In this document: positions 51,073-58,094 of the stretch, piece by piece
How the letters are laid out: every line of letters begins with the position of its first letter
Numbering within the stretch: the stretch's first letter is position 1
NCBI GenBank assembly: GCA_020851635.1
Contig: JADZCJ010000124.1
Location: forward strand, 1 to 58,199
Source of the DNA: Anaerolineae bacterium
Lineage (GTDB): Bacteria; Chloroflexota; Anaerolineae; UBA4142; SHND01
Reading direction: 5' to 3'
Length of the DNA stretch: 58,199 nt
Program-made: the position numbers and the translations under genes
Notes under the pieces: model-generated
The model's database searches: none
What the model saw: only the letters and a program-made list of their open reading frames with translations
What the model was told of the DNA's origin: nothing

Positions 51073-52302
51073 ATGCCCTCCCGCCCTCACCTTCCCAAAC
51101 CGCTCATTGATCTCGCCACCGTCCCGCCCCTGCTCTCTACCGGCGACCCAAACTCGTTCGCTCACAACACGCTCAAGGTCCGCGACCCCAACATCCTGCA
51201 AGGGCTGATTGACGCCCCCTATTTTTCACCCGACCTCAAACGCGCGTTCAAAAAATTCCACGCCGAGCTCCTTGCGGGCACAATTGAACCCTTGCGCGAA
51301 AACACACCCGACCACGATTTTTGGCGCGACGCCTCCAAGCCATACATCGGACGCAGTTGGCTCGACGTCCCTTGGTATTGGGCGGAGACCTTTTTCTATC
51401 GCCGCATCCTCGAAATCGTCGGCTATTTCCAACTCGGCGCCTGGCACGAAAAAGACCCCTTTTTTCATGACAAACAAGCCGAACTCGTCCCCACCGCCGC
51501 CCCCGCCCGCGTCGCAACAGTCCTGGAATCAACAATCAGCAATCAGCGAGCAGCAATCAGCAATCTTTTACACGCCGCTCTCTGGGGCAACCGCGTTGAC
51601 CTCTCGTATAACGTCGAACAAACCGTCGGGCGCGCCGCGCGCCCCGAGGACGAGCACGCCAACCTCCTTGTGGACGATGCGCCGCGCGTCCTCGCCTTTC
51701 TCACCGCGCGTCCCCTCGATCAGCTCGCCTATGTCGCCGACAACGCCGGAACCGAGCTCGCGCTCGATCTCGCGCTCATTGACCAATGCCTGACCTCTGA
51801 CCTTGTCAAAAAAATCACGCTCCATCTCAAACCCCAACCCTTTTACGTGTCCGACGCCATGCCGCAGGATGTCGAGCACACCCTCCGCGCGTTCGAGAAC
51901 GCCAACGCCGATACGCGCGGCGTGGCCCAACGCCTGCGCGCTCATCTCAAAAACAATCGTCTCGAACTGCGCGTCCACTGGTTCTATCCCACATCCCTGC
52001 ATTATTTCGAAATGCCCGACGACCTCTACAAACTCTTTCAGACCGCCGATTTCTCAATCCTGAAAGGCGATGTAAACTATCGTCGTCTCGTCGGCGACGC
52101 GCACTGGAAACCCACCATCGCCTTTGACTATACCACCCGCTATTTTCCGACGCCGTTCGTCGCCCTCCGCACCATGAAATCCGAACTCGTCGTCGGTCTT
52201 GAAGCCACACAGGTCCAACACCTCGACCAACTCGACCCTCACTGGCGCACCAACGGCAAACGCGGCGTCATCCAGGCGAACTTGAGCATCGCGCATTCAT
52301 AA
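51073..52302 (+). CDS. DUF89/ARMT1-like damage-control phosphatase
   Basis: 409 residues; the frame is open further upstream through radC, but the ATG at 51073 begins family-like sequence. IGRSWLDVPWYWAETFFYRRIL near 92-112 and YVADNAGTELALDLALID near 218-235 carry the conserved Asp-Asn metal site of DUF89 proteins; LKGDVNYRRLVGD near 330-342 holds the second Asp and the conserved Arg. These enzymes hydrolyse phosphate from damaged or overflow sugar phosphates. Residues about 150-167 (ESTISNQRAAISNLLH) are encoded by a heptamer repeat inserted in frame, probably a surface loop. The upstream sequence has no ribosome-binding site, so initiation is unclear. Confidence 0.8.
   Translation: MPSRPHLPKPLIDLATVPPLLSTGDPNSFAHNTLKVRDPNILQGLIDAPYFSPDLKRAFKKFHAELLAGTIEPLRENTPDHDFWRDASKPYIGRSWLDVPWYWAETFFYRRILEIVGYFQLGAWHEKDPFFHDKQAELVPTAAPARVATVLESTISNQRAAISNLLHAALWGNRVDLSYNVEQTVGRAARPEDEHANLLVDDAPRVLAFLTARPLDQLAYVADNAGTELALDLALIDQCLTSDLVKKITLHLKPQPFYVSDAMPQDVEHTLRAFENANADTRGVAQRLRAHLKNNRLELRVHWFYPTSLHYFEMPDDLYKLFQTADFSILKGDVNYRRLVGDAHWKPTIAFDYTTRYFPTPFVALRTMKSELVVGLEATQVQHLDQLDPHWRTNGKRGVIQANLSIAHS
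51525..51566 (+). repeat. Heptameric repeat inserted in frame within the DUF89 gene
   Basis: Six heptamers (GGAATCA, ACAATCA, GCAATCA, GCGAGCA, GCAATCA, GCAATCT) total 42 nt, so the reading frame is kept. They encode STISNQRAAISN. The other arrays of the same type are intergenic. Confidence 0.85.
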
Positions 52303-52378
52303 ATTATTCCTTTGCAATCATTTGCAATTATTCGCGCCGATCCGCGCTAAAATACCTTCATTCATTCTCCTTTCATCC

Positions 52379-52427
52379 TCAATCAGCAATCAAAAATCGA
52401 AAATCGAAAATCAAAAATCGAAAATCC
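52379..52427. repeat. Heptameric repeat array upstream of the DUF2207 gene
   Basis: Seven heptamers of the type TCAATCA, GCAATCA, AAAATCG, AAAATCC, in perfect 7-nt register, ending six bases before the ATG at 52434. Just upstream (52303-52350) is a short stretch with ATTCGCGCCGATCCGCG, resembling the degenerate repeats near 34400. Confidence 0.85.
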
Positions 52428-52433
52428 GTACCC

Positions 52434-54488
52434 ATGAAACCCTCACGCCTCCTCCTACTCGTATTCTTTCTATTCGCGCTTTTCCCTTTACAAGCCAACG
52501 CCCAGGACCGCTCCGTCACCGTCCGGCAGCGCGATGCCGACATGACCATCAACAGCGACGGCAGCGTCAACGTCGTCGAAACGTGGGTCGTGGATTTTCA
52601 GGGCGGACCCTTTCGCTTTGCCTTTCGCGCCATCCCTTTTAACCGCGTCTCGTCCCTGGTCTTTCAGGGCGTCAGCGAAAACGGACAGCCCTACACGCGC
52701 GCCGACACCGAGGAGCCCAACACCTTTAGCGTCGAGTCGGGGAGCGGCGAGCGCACCATCACCTGGTATTTCTCGCCCACCACCGACGCCGTTCGCACCT
52801 TTCAGCTCCGCTACACCCTGTCCGATGCGCTCCGCATCTATGACGGCGGCGACCAGTTCTGGTGGAAATTTATCGAGGCCGACCGCGGCTATCCCATTCA
52901 TCAATCAGTCGTCACCGTCCATCTGCCCGGGAATTTTCCCACCGACCAAATTCTCGCCGAGACCTATACCGACGGCAGCGCGTCGGGCGGCGCGCAAATC
53001 ATTGACGGGGGAACCGTCCAATTCACCGGCGGTCCCTTTCCTCCCGACACCGAATGGGAAATCCGCGTCCAGTTTCCCCACGGCGTCGTCACCCAGTCCG
53101 TCCAACCCTGGCAGCGCGCCGAGGACCTCGCCGACGCGCAAGCCGAGATTGACGCCATCGCCGCCGAGCAGTTCAATTTCTATTCCACCGTCACCACCTG
53201 GCTCCTGCTCATCGGCGGCAGCTTGTCCCTGCTCCTCCTCTGGTATCTCGGCGGACGCGACCGCGCGACCGCCCTCCCCGCCGAATTTATCGCCGAACCG
53301 CCCCAGGACCCGCCCGGCTCGGGCAATGTCCTCACTCCCGCGCTCGCCGGGACCCTGATTGACGAAGAGGCAAACGTCCGCGACATCCTCGCCACCCTCG
53401 TGGACTGGGCGCGGCGCGGCATCATCACCATCACCGCCCTGCCCGCGGGCGCCAAAACCTCCGACCTCAACGATGATTACGTCTACGAGCGCATCGGCGC
53501 CGATGCCCCCCCCCTTCAACATCAATACGAACGCGAGCTCATGCTCAAACTCTTTCGCGGCGAGACCAGCCGCAATATCGGCTATATCCGCGAAAAATTC
53601 ACCGCCTCGCGCGACGAAATGTTCGACGCGCTCTATGCCGAACTCGTGCGACTCGGCTATTTCAAGACGCGGCCCGATCACGTCCGCGCCGCGTTCTATC
53701 GCTTTGGCTGGGTCCTTCTCGCGCTCCTCTGTCCCGCCGCCTTTCTCTTTCAAATCTTTATCGGCATCGCCTACACCTCCGGCCTCGCCTTTTCCTGGTC
53801 CGCGCTCGCCCCGTGGGTCGTTCTCTTTATCCTCTGTCTCGCCCTCATGCATCTCGCCCGCTACATGCCGCGCAAAACGCCGCAGGGGTCCCAAGCCGCC
53901 GCGCGCTGGAACGCCTTTCGTCGCTATCTCGAGCGCATTGACAAATACACCAACGTCGCCGACGCTCAAGAACAATTTGAAAAATATCTCCCCTACGCCG
54001 TCGCCTTTGGCATTGACAAAAAATGGGTCGAACAATTCGCGCGCGTGGACACCCCCGCCCCGCGCTGGTATATCCCCCTCCCCTCCATGGGCATCCCCGC
54101 CACCCGCTCGACCCGCACATCCGGCGGCGGTCGCCGCGCCGACCCCTTCCCCTCCACCTCCTCTTCCGCAGGCAACCGGGAGACTTTGGCCGGCGGTCAG
54201 GCGCGCGCCGGGGGTCAGGCGCAAACGCCCGTCTTGCCCACCCTCAACGACGCCGCGGGCGCAAGTTTCAATTCGCTCAACAGCATTTCCGCCGGTTTCT
54301 TTTCCATGCTCAACACCACCGCCGAATCCTTTGTCAAAAGCAACCCCTCCTTCAGCCCCTCGCGCGGCAGCTCGCGCAGCGGAAGCGGCGGGCGCAGCAG
54401 TTGGAGCGGCGGCGGCGGCGGCGGTTTCCGCTCCTCCGGTGGCGGCGGCTCCCGCGGCGGCGGCGGCGGTCGCTCCGGTTTCGGCTAA
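52434..54488 (+). CDS. DUF2207-domain membrane protein with Gly/Ser-rich tail
   Basis: 684 residues. A signal peptide (about 1-23, ending NAQ) leads to an extracellular DUF2207 domain (about 25-190, ADMTINSDGSVNVVETWVVDF near 35-55). A transmembrane helix lies near 245-262 (WLLLIGGSLSLLLLWYLGG). A cytoplasmic part follows, with winged-helix-like segments (about 300-410), then a helical pair (about 425-480), and a C-terminal region ending in a long Gly/Ser tract (GGGGGFRSSGGGGSRGGGGG, about 658-681). DUF2207 proteins are widespread predicted membrane proteins of unknown function; the Gly tail is typical. A heptamer array sits directly before the ATG, so the ribosome-binding site is unusual. 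Confidence 0.85.
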   Translation: MKPSRLLLLVFFLFALFPLQANAQDRSVTVRQRDADMTINSDGSVNVVETWVVDFQGGPFRFAFRAIPFNRVSSLVFQGVSENGQPYTRADTEEPNTFSVESGSGERTITWYFSPTTDAVRTFQLRYTLSDALRIYDGGDQFWWKFIEADRGYPIHQSVVTVHLPGNFPTDQILAETYTDGSASGGAQIIDGGTVQFTGGPFPPDTEWEIRVQFPHGVVTQSVQPWQRAEDLADAQAEIDAIAAEQFNFYSTVTTWLLLIGGSLSLLLLWYLGGRDRATALPAEFIAEPPQDPPGSGNVLTPALAGTLIDEEANVRDILATLVDWARRGIITITALPAGAKTSDLNDDYVYERIGADAPPLQHQYERELMLKLFRGETSRNIGYIREKFTASRDEMFDALYAELVRLGYFKTRPDHVRAAFYRFGWVLLALLCPAAFLFQIFIGIAYTSGLAFSWSALAPWVVLFILCLALMHLARYMPRKTPQGSQAAARWNAFRRYLERIDKYTNVADAQEQFEKYLPYAVAFGIDKKWVEQFARVDTPAPRWYIPLPSMGIPATRSTRTSGGGRRADPFPSTSSSAGNRETLAGGQARAGGQAQTPVLPTLNDAAGASFNSLNSISAGFFSMLNTTAESFVKSNPSFSPSRGSSRSGSGGRSSWSGGGGGGFRSSGGGGSRGGGGGRSGFG

Positions 54489-54490
54489 AC

Positions 54491-54516
54491 CCGGGACCGC
54501 AAATCTCCCGATTTGC
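54491..54516 (+). repeat. 26-nt direct repeat, left copy, with hairpin
   Basis: The 26 bases are identical to 55810-55835. The inner part GCAAATCTCCCGATTTGC is a perfect 7-bp hairpin with a four-base loop. The two copies bracket the pair of PqqD-like genes and are on the same strand. Confidence 0.85.
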
Positions 54517-54531
54517 GATTTGCCCTCCCCA

Positions 54532-54561
54532 TTGACACCGCTCAACTTGCGGGCTTATACT
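54532..54561 (+). promoter_or_regulatory. Strong sigma-70 promoter for the PqqD-like gene pair
   Basis: TTGACA (54532-54537), 18-bp spacer, TATACT (54556-54561): one of the best consensus promoters in the window. The expected start of transcription is about 54568, leaving a 32-nt leader that includes AAGGAGG eight bases before the ATG at 54600. Confidence 0.75.
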
Positions 54562-54599
54562 GATCGTCAGTTCCGGTCAACCTCAAGCAAGGAGGGAAT

Positions 54600-55121
54600 A
54601 TGAGTCGCACGACGCTACCTCTGGCTCGCAAGGACGGGCTTCAAATCCAAACCGTCCCGGGTGAAACGCTGGTCTATGACGGCAGCACGGACAAGGCGTA
54701 TGTCCTTTCGCCTTCGGCAGCTGCCGTATGGCGCGCCTGCAACGGCGCTCGCTCGGTGCAAGAGATTGCGCAGTACTTGTCCGCCGACACGCCAACAAAC
54801 GAACAGGTCGTGTGGTATGCGCTCGGACAGTTGAACGATTTGCTCGTCGAACCGGTCACCTTGCCAAAAGAGTTGGCGGGCATTTCTCGGCGGCAGTTCC
54901 TCAAACGCGCGAGCGTGGTCGCCGGTGCGGTTGCAATTCCCGTTGTCGTCAGCATTGTCGCCCCCTCACCCGCCCACGCCCAGTCGGTTAACATATGGTG
55001 CTGTATGTGCGCGAACGGAATCGGCAACAGCTATACCAACTGCGATCAATGTGATAGTTTTTGCCAAACGGTCGGGTCCACTTTGGCAAATTGTCTTCCC
55101 GGGCTATGCCCTCCCCCCTGA
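54600..55121 (+). CDS. PqqD-like domain fused to Tat signal and eight-Cys peptide (copy 1)
   Basis: 173 residues in three parts. Residues 15-88 form a PqqD-like (winged-helix, peptide-binding) domain: GETLVYDGSTDKAYVLSPSA, then AVWRACNGARSVQEIAQYL. Residues 95-127 are a twin-arginine signal in the middle of the protein: ISRRQFLKRA, a hydrophobic stretch to 121, and an AHA-Q cleavage site after 127. Residues 128-173 are a Cys-rich peptide with Cys at 134, 135, 137, 148, 151, 155, 165 and 170. Cleavage would export a 46-residue mature peptide and leave the PqqD part inside. The promoter and Shine-Dalgarno are strong, so expression is probably high. I know no characterised family with this arrangement; it is a possible modified-peptide (RiPP-like) or metal-binding precursor. 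Confidence 0.8.
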   Translation: MSRTTLPLARKDGLQIQTVPGETLVYDGSTDKAYVLSPSAAAVWRACNGARSVQEIAQYLSADTPTNEQVVWYALGQLNDLLVEPVTLPKELAGISRRQFLKRASVVAGAVAIPVVVSIVAPSPAHAQSVNIWCCMCANGIGNSYTNCDQCDSFCQTVGSTLANCLPGLCPPP

Positions 55122-55160
55122 TGGGGACATCCGCGCGATCGTTTTTCTCAGGCAACAGAC

Positions 55161-55679
55161 ATGTCACACACCATCCTCCCCCTCGCGCGCCGCGACGACC
55201 TCGTCATCCAAACGGCATCCGACGAAACGCTTGTGTTTGACCGCAAGACCGATAAAGCATACGTCCTTTCTCCCGCCGCCGCTGCCGTTTGGCGCGCCTG
55301 TGACGGCAAACGCAGCGTCCGAGAGATCGCGCACACCTTGCAGCTCGAGTCATCCGCAAACGAGCAAACGGTCTGGTATGCGTTGGGGCAGCTGAACGAG
55401 CTGCTGCAAGAACCCGTAACCTTGCCGCATGAAATGCGCGGCATCTCGCGGCGGCAGTTTTTGAAACGCGCGGGCATCGTCGCGGGGGCGGCGGCGATTC
55501 CCATCGTCGTCAGTGTCGTCGCGCCCACGCCCGCACACGCGCAATCCGGTCCCCCTATTTGCTGTGTCTGTAACGACGGGTTCTTTGACGTACAACCCGG
55601 TTGCGCGGATTGCGCCACAGTTTGCGCCGCACACGCCGGAGTCAACGCCTGCGACCCCGTCACCTCGTGTACCAACTGA
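55161..55679 (+). CDS. PqqD-like domain fused to Tat signal and eight-Cys peptide (copy 2)
   Basis: 172 residues, paralog of the preceding gene and only 39 bp after it. The PqqD-like part (DETLVFDRKTDKAYVLSPAA, AVWRACDGKRSVREIAHTL) and the Tat signal (ISRRQFLKRAGIVAGAAAIP, AHAQ at 125-128) line up residue for residue with copy 1. The mature peptide (128-172) differs in most residues but keeps all eight cysteines at 134, 135, 137, 148, 151, 155, 164 and 170. No maturase, radical SAM or peptidase gene lies within the window beside it. It is probably in the same transcript as copy 1; its own ribosome-binding site is weak. A terminator and the direct repeat follow. Confidence 0.8.
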   Translation: MSHTILPLARRDDLVIQTASDETLVFDRKTDKAYVLSPAAAAVWRACDGKRSVREIAHTLQLESSANEQTVWYALGQLNELLQEPVTLPHEMRGISRRQFLKRAGIVAGAAAIPIVVSVVAPTPAHAQSGPPICCVCNDGFFDVQPGCADCATVCAAHAGVNACDPVTSCTN

Positions 55680-55763
55680 GATGCCCCCTCCGGCTTGCGC
55701 TCATGCCACCTCGAACGCCGCTGCACTAACCTATATTACCGAGATCCTTCTTGCACCTGCAAA

Positions 55764-55799
55764 AAAAAATTCGCGTGAACCCACTCACACGAATTTTTT
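55764..55799. terminator. Bidirectional terminator after the PqqD-like pair
   Basis: AAAAAATTCG (55764-55773) and CGAATTTTTT (55790-55799) form the arms, continued by GTG/CAC with one mismatch and an eight-base loop. Poly-A and poly-T flanks allow termination in both directions, so it ends the PqqD-like transcript and the opposing methyltransferase transcript. Confidence 0.8.
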
Positions 55800-55809
55800 C
55801 ATTCTCCCC

Positions 55810-55883
55810 CCGGGACCGCAAATCTCCCGATTTGCCCTCTCCCGATTTGCCCTCTCCCGATTTGCCCTCTCCCGATTTGCCCC
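55810..55883 (+). repeat. Right copy of 26-nt repeat plus 15-bp tandem array
   Basis: 55810-55835 duplicates 54491-54516. From 55824 the unit CTCCCGATTTGCCCT repeats four times with 15-bp periodicity (55824-55838, 55839-55853, 55854-55868 and 55869-55883, the last with one change). The array ends 16 bp before the methyltransferase stop. Confidence 0.9.
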
Positions 55884-55898
55884 TCCCCTTTTTCGCAT

Positions 55899-56735
55899 TT
55901 AACTTTTAGCTTTTAGCTTTTTACTTGCCATTTTATACTTGGCGCGCCCCTCCCTCACCACCGAATGCCGTATCCGCGAAAAATCCTCGTCCGCGCGCGG
56001 TTTCCTCAGCACAAACAAATGCTCGTGCATGATCAAATAAAAGCGATAACTGCGCGCCGCCCCCGTCCACCGCCCCGCATACGTCGTATTGTGCTGCGTC
56101 TTGATAATCTCTTCCTTGAGCGCAAACCCGACCTTCAAGCACCGGTCCAGCACAAAATGTGACAGCGGCACATAATGCTGTCCCTTGCGCGTGTCCCCGA
56201 TCAAAATCGCGCAATAGCGGTCCTTTTTCAGCACGCGGAAACATTCCGCCAGCCCCTTTTCCAGCTCGTCCAGAAATTCATGAATGTTGCTGATGGACGA
56301 CAGGTCCGCGGGGTTCGCCCCGTCCGAATATTTCACAATGTTTGCATACGGCGGATGCGTCAAAATCAGGTCCACCGTCTCGTCACCCAGCGCCGCCAAA
56401 TCGCGCACATCCCCCTGTTGCACTGCCTGTTTGCTCGCGTTCTCGACCGCAAAATCAATCCGTTGAGTTGTGATATCAACTGCATTTTGGTTGATATCGC
56501 AACCAAGCGCATTACGATTCAGCAGCCGCGCCTCGATCAGCGTCGTCCCGCTTCCCACCATCGGGTCGAGCACCAGTTCCCCTTCCGCCGAATAATTCAA
56601 TATGACGTTCCGCGCAATCTGCGGCGCAAAGTTGCCGCGATAATCGCCCTTGTGCGTCGCCCAGTCCCCCCGCACCGGAAAATCCCAGACGGTCGTGCGC
56701 TCTGCGCGAAATTGCTCCAGCGTCCGATTGCTCAT
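55899..56735 (-). CDS. DNA methyltransferase of a restriction-modification system
   Basis: 278 residues. SAM-binding motif I is DPMVGSGTT (57-65) and the catalytic motif IV is LTHPPY (125-130), in the order I then IV. HPPY is an uncommon but known form of the (D/N/S)PPY motif of N4-cytosine/N6-adenine methyltransferases. CAILIGDTRKGQHYVPLS near 170-187 and HEHLFVLRKPR near 240-250 belong to the same fold. GGAGG precedes the ATG, and the start overlaps the stop of the controller gene (4 nt). Target specificity is unknown; it protects DNA against the endonuclease encoded at 57087-57815. Confidence 0.85.
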   Translation of the reverse strand: MSNRTLEQFRAERTTVWDFPVRGDWATHKGDYRGNFAPQIARNVILNYSAEGELVLDPMVGSGTTLIEARLLNRNALGCDINQNAVDITTQRIDFAVENASKQAVQQGDVRDLAALGDETVDLILTHPPYANIVKYSDGANPADLSSISNIHEFLDELEKGLAECFRVLKKDRYCAILIGDTRKGQHYVPLSHFVLDRCLKVGFALKEEIIKTQHNTTYAGRWTGAARSYRFYLIMHEHLFVLRKPRADEDFSRIRHSVVREGRAKYKMASKKLKAKS

Positions 56736-56974
56736 CCCCTATCCTCCCCTCGCCTCGCCAGATTCTCAACAAAAAATTCCAATTCCTTGCCATACACCCG
56801 CGCAAATTCCGCCAGTTCAAACACATCCAACCGATGCAAGCCCGCCTCACACCGCGAGACGTACGATTGCGACCTGCCCAACCGCGCGGCGCTCTCCATC
56901 TGGCTCAGCCTCGCCCCCCGCCGCGCTTCTCGCAGTCGCCGCGCCAACATGAGCACTCGTTTACAGTCTTGCAT
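56732..56974 (-). CDS. Xre-type controller protein of the restriction-modification system
   Basis: 80 residues with an HTH_3 domain: LARRLREARRGARLSQMESAARLGRSQSYVSRCEAGLHRLDVFELAEFARVYG is the classical five-helix form, helices two and three being MESAARLG and RSQSYVSRCEAG. Its length, place before the methyltransferase and the 4-nt overlap with it match C proteins, which delay endonuclease expression after entry into a new host. Candidate operator sites are the phased GATC repeats at 57841-57870. A terminator separates it from the endonuclease gene. Confidence 0.8.
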   Translation of the reverse strand: MQDCKRVLMLARRLREARRGARLSQMESAARLGRSQSYVSRCEAGLHRLDVFELAEFARVYGKELEFFVENLARRGEDRG

Positions 56975-57012
56975 CTTTCATCTCTCCATGCCAACCTATG
57001 CAACAACCGCAT

Positions 57013-57049
57013 AAAAAGAGATCAGCGCCCTCTTGCGAGAACGCTGACC
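57013..57049 (-). terminator. Terminator between endonuclease and controller genes
   Basis: On the minus strand, 57049-57037 and 57032-57020 form a 13-bp stem with three G-T pairs around a GCAA tetraloop, followed by TCTTTTT (57013-57019). It lies just after the endonuclease stop (57087), so C and M must have another promoter or read-through. Confidence 0.85.
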
Positions 57050-57086
57050 GTTTTCAATCCTCTGTAATTCTGTTCCATCCATACCC

Positions 57087-57815
57087 CTACAATCGGCTCT
57101 CCACCGCCGCCAACTCGTGCGCCTTGCTATGCCATTCCGAAACAGCATCATAGCTCATAAATTTCACACGCTTTACCACCGATTCAAATTGTGTGCGCCC
57201 AACTTTTGTCGCATACTCTCGTTCACGCGCCTTGGGAGCCACAATCCAAAAATTCGCGTAAAAATCCTGCAAGTCCACAAATTTCCCCAACGAGTTTTGA
57301 ATATCCGTCGAATGTTCCACCTCAAAAAAAGCGCTGGGCATATTGCGCGGATTAAACCACGTAACATCAATTGTCTCTGCGCGGTCAACCAGCTTCGGAA
57401 ACGTAAACGCATACATGCTCGGCACTGTTACCACGCTCGCCAGTGGGCGTTCCAGAAATTTACGATTCTTGTCCTGGTTCGGCACAAACGTTTGAAAATG
57501 TTTCACGTTCCCGATTTCCACCAGCAGCCCTTGATAGTACGAGTGGTCAAATTCTTCCGTCGCTCTTGCCGTGACTTTTCCTTGCGCCAAAATCTCCGAT
57601 GGAATCTTTTTCTCCCAACCCTTGAGCGCCCACAGTCCCGGTCGAATCTTGAAAAAATATTTGGGGTCCTGCACAATCCGCCGCATCGAAGCAAACGGCG
57701 ATTTCGTCTTCCATTCCACACCCGGGATCTTGAGCACATTCCCATATAAATGCCCGAGCGTCGCATACCCGCCGTTCTCTTGCATCACCTGTATGACTGC
57801 ATCGCGTTGATTCAT
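57087..57815 (-). CDS. Probable type II restriction endonuclease
   Basis: 242 residues from the ATG at 57813-57815 (GGAG 11 bases upstream); an ATG eight codons earlier is possible. The N-terminal about 70 residues form a winged-helix domain (VIQVMQENGGYATLGHLYGNV near 8-28, PKYFFKIRPGLWALKG near 51-66), like HARE-HTH domains found in restriction enzymes. The C-terminal half has IDVTWF (149-154) and FFEVEHSTDIQNSL (163-176), a PD-(D/E)xK-like core in which Asp150, Glu165 and Glu167 would be metal ligands and no Lys follows. Position next to an Xre protein and a methyltransferase supports the endonuclease role. The sequence alone does not reveal its site. Confidence 0.7.
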   Translation of the reverse strand: MNQRDAVIQVMQENGGYATLGHLYGNVLKIPGVEWKTKSPFASMRRIVQDPKYFFKIRPGLWALKGWEKKIPSEILAQGKVTARATEEFDHSYYQGLLVEIGNVKHFQTFVPNQDKNRKFLERPLASVVTVPSMYAFTFPKLVDRAETIDVTWFNPRNMPSAFFEVEHSTDIQNSLGKFVDLQDFYANFWIVAPKAREREYATKVGRTQFESVVKRVKFMSYDAVSEWHSKAHELAAVESRL

Positions 57816-57840
57816 TCTCCACTCGTCTCCATCGAACAAA

Positions 57841-57870
57841 TGATCTTTTCTGATCTTGTACGATCAATTG
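57841..57870. promoter_or_regulatory. Three GATC-containing decamers with 10-bp period
   Basis: TGATCTTTTC, TGATCTTGTA and CGATCAATTG follow each other directly, placing GATC at 57842, 57852 and 57862, one helical turn apart. They lie 27-56 bp upstream of the endonuclease ATG. They could be operators for the Xre protein or methylation-sensitive sites; neither is shown. Confidence 0.4.
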
Positions 57871-57908
57871 TTTTTTGTCAAGGGACCTTTCACCCCCCGC
57901 GCCGTTTC

Positions 57909-57957
57909 CAATCCAAAATCACCAATCCAAAATCAGAAATCAAAAATCAGCAATCAA
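57909..57957. repeat. Heptameric repeat array
   Basis: Seven heptamers (CAATCCA, AAATCAC, CAATCCA, AAATCAG, AAATCAA, AAATCAG, CAATCAA) in perfect register, the same type as the arrays at 51028, 51525 and 52379. Confidence 0.85.
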
Positions 57958-58024
57958 AAAACGCCCGCCGGGTCTCCCCAACGCGCGTCCCCTGCTTCAC
58001 CCTTTCTCCACACCCCACACCCCA

Positions 58025-58074
58025 CACCCTGCAACCTGCAACTTGTACCCCTGCACCCTGCAACTTGTAACCCT
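58025..58074. repeat. Second-type heptameric repeat array next to an IS end
   Basis: Heptamers CACCCTG, CAACCTG, CAACTTG, then an eight-base unit, CACCCTG, CAACTTG and TAACCCT. The motif differs from the AATC type but the 7-nt period is the same. It lies 20 bp from the stop of the IS630-like transposase. Confidence 0.75.
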
Positions 58075-58094
58075 AGAGCGAATTCCTCTTTGAC

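Noticed and set aside
55824-55883. CRISPR array
   Set aside because: Four contiguous 15-bp units without spacers and no cas genes; it is a simple tandem repeat.
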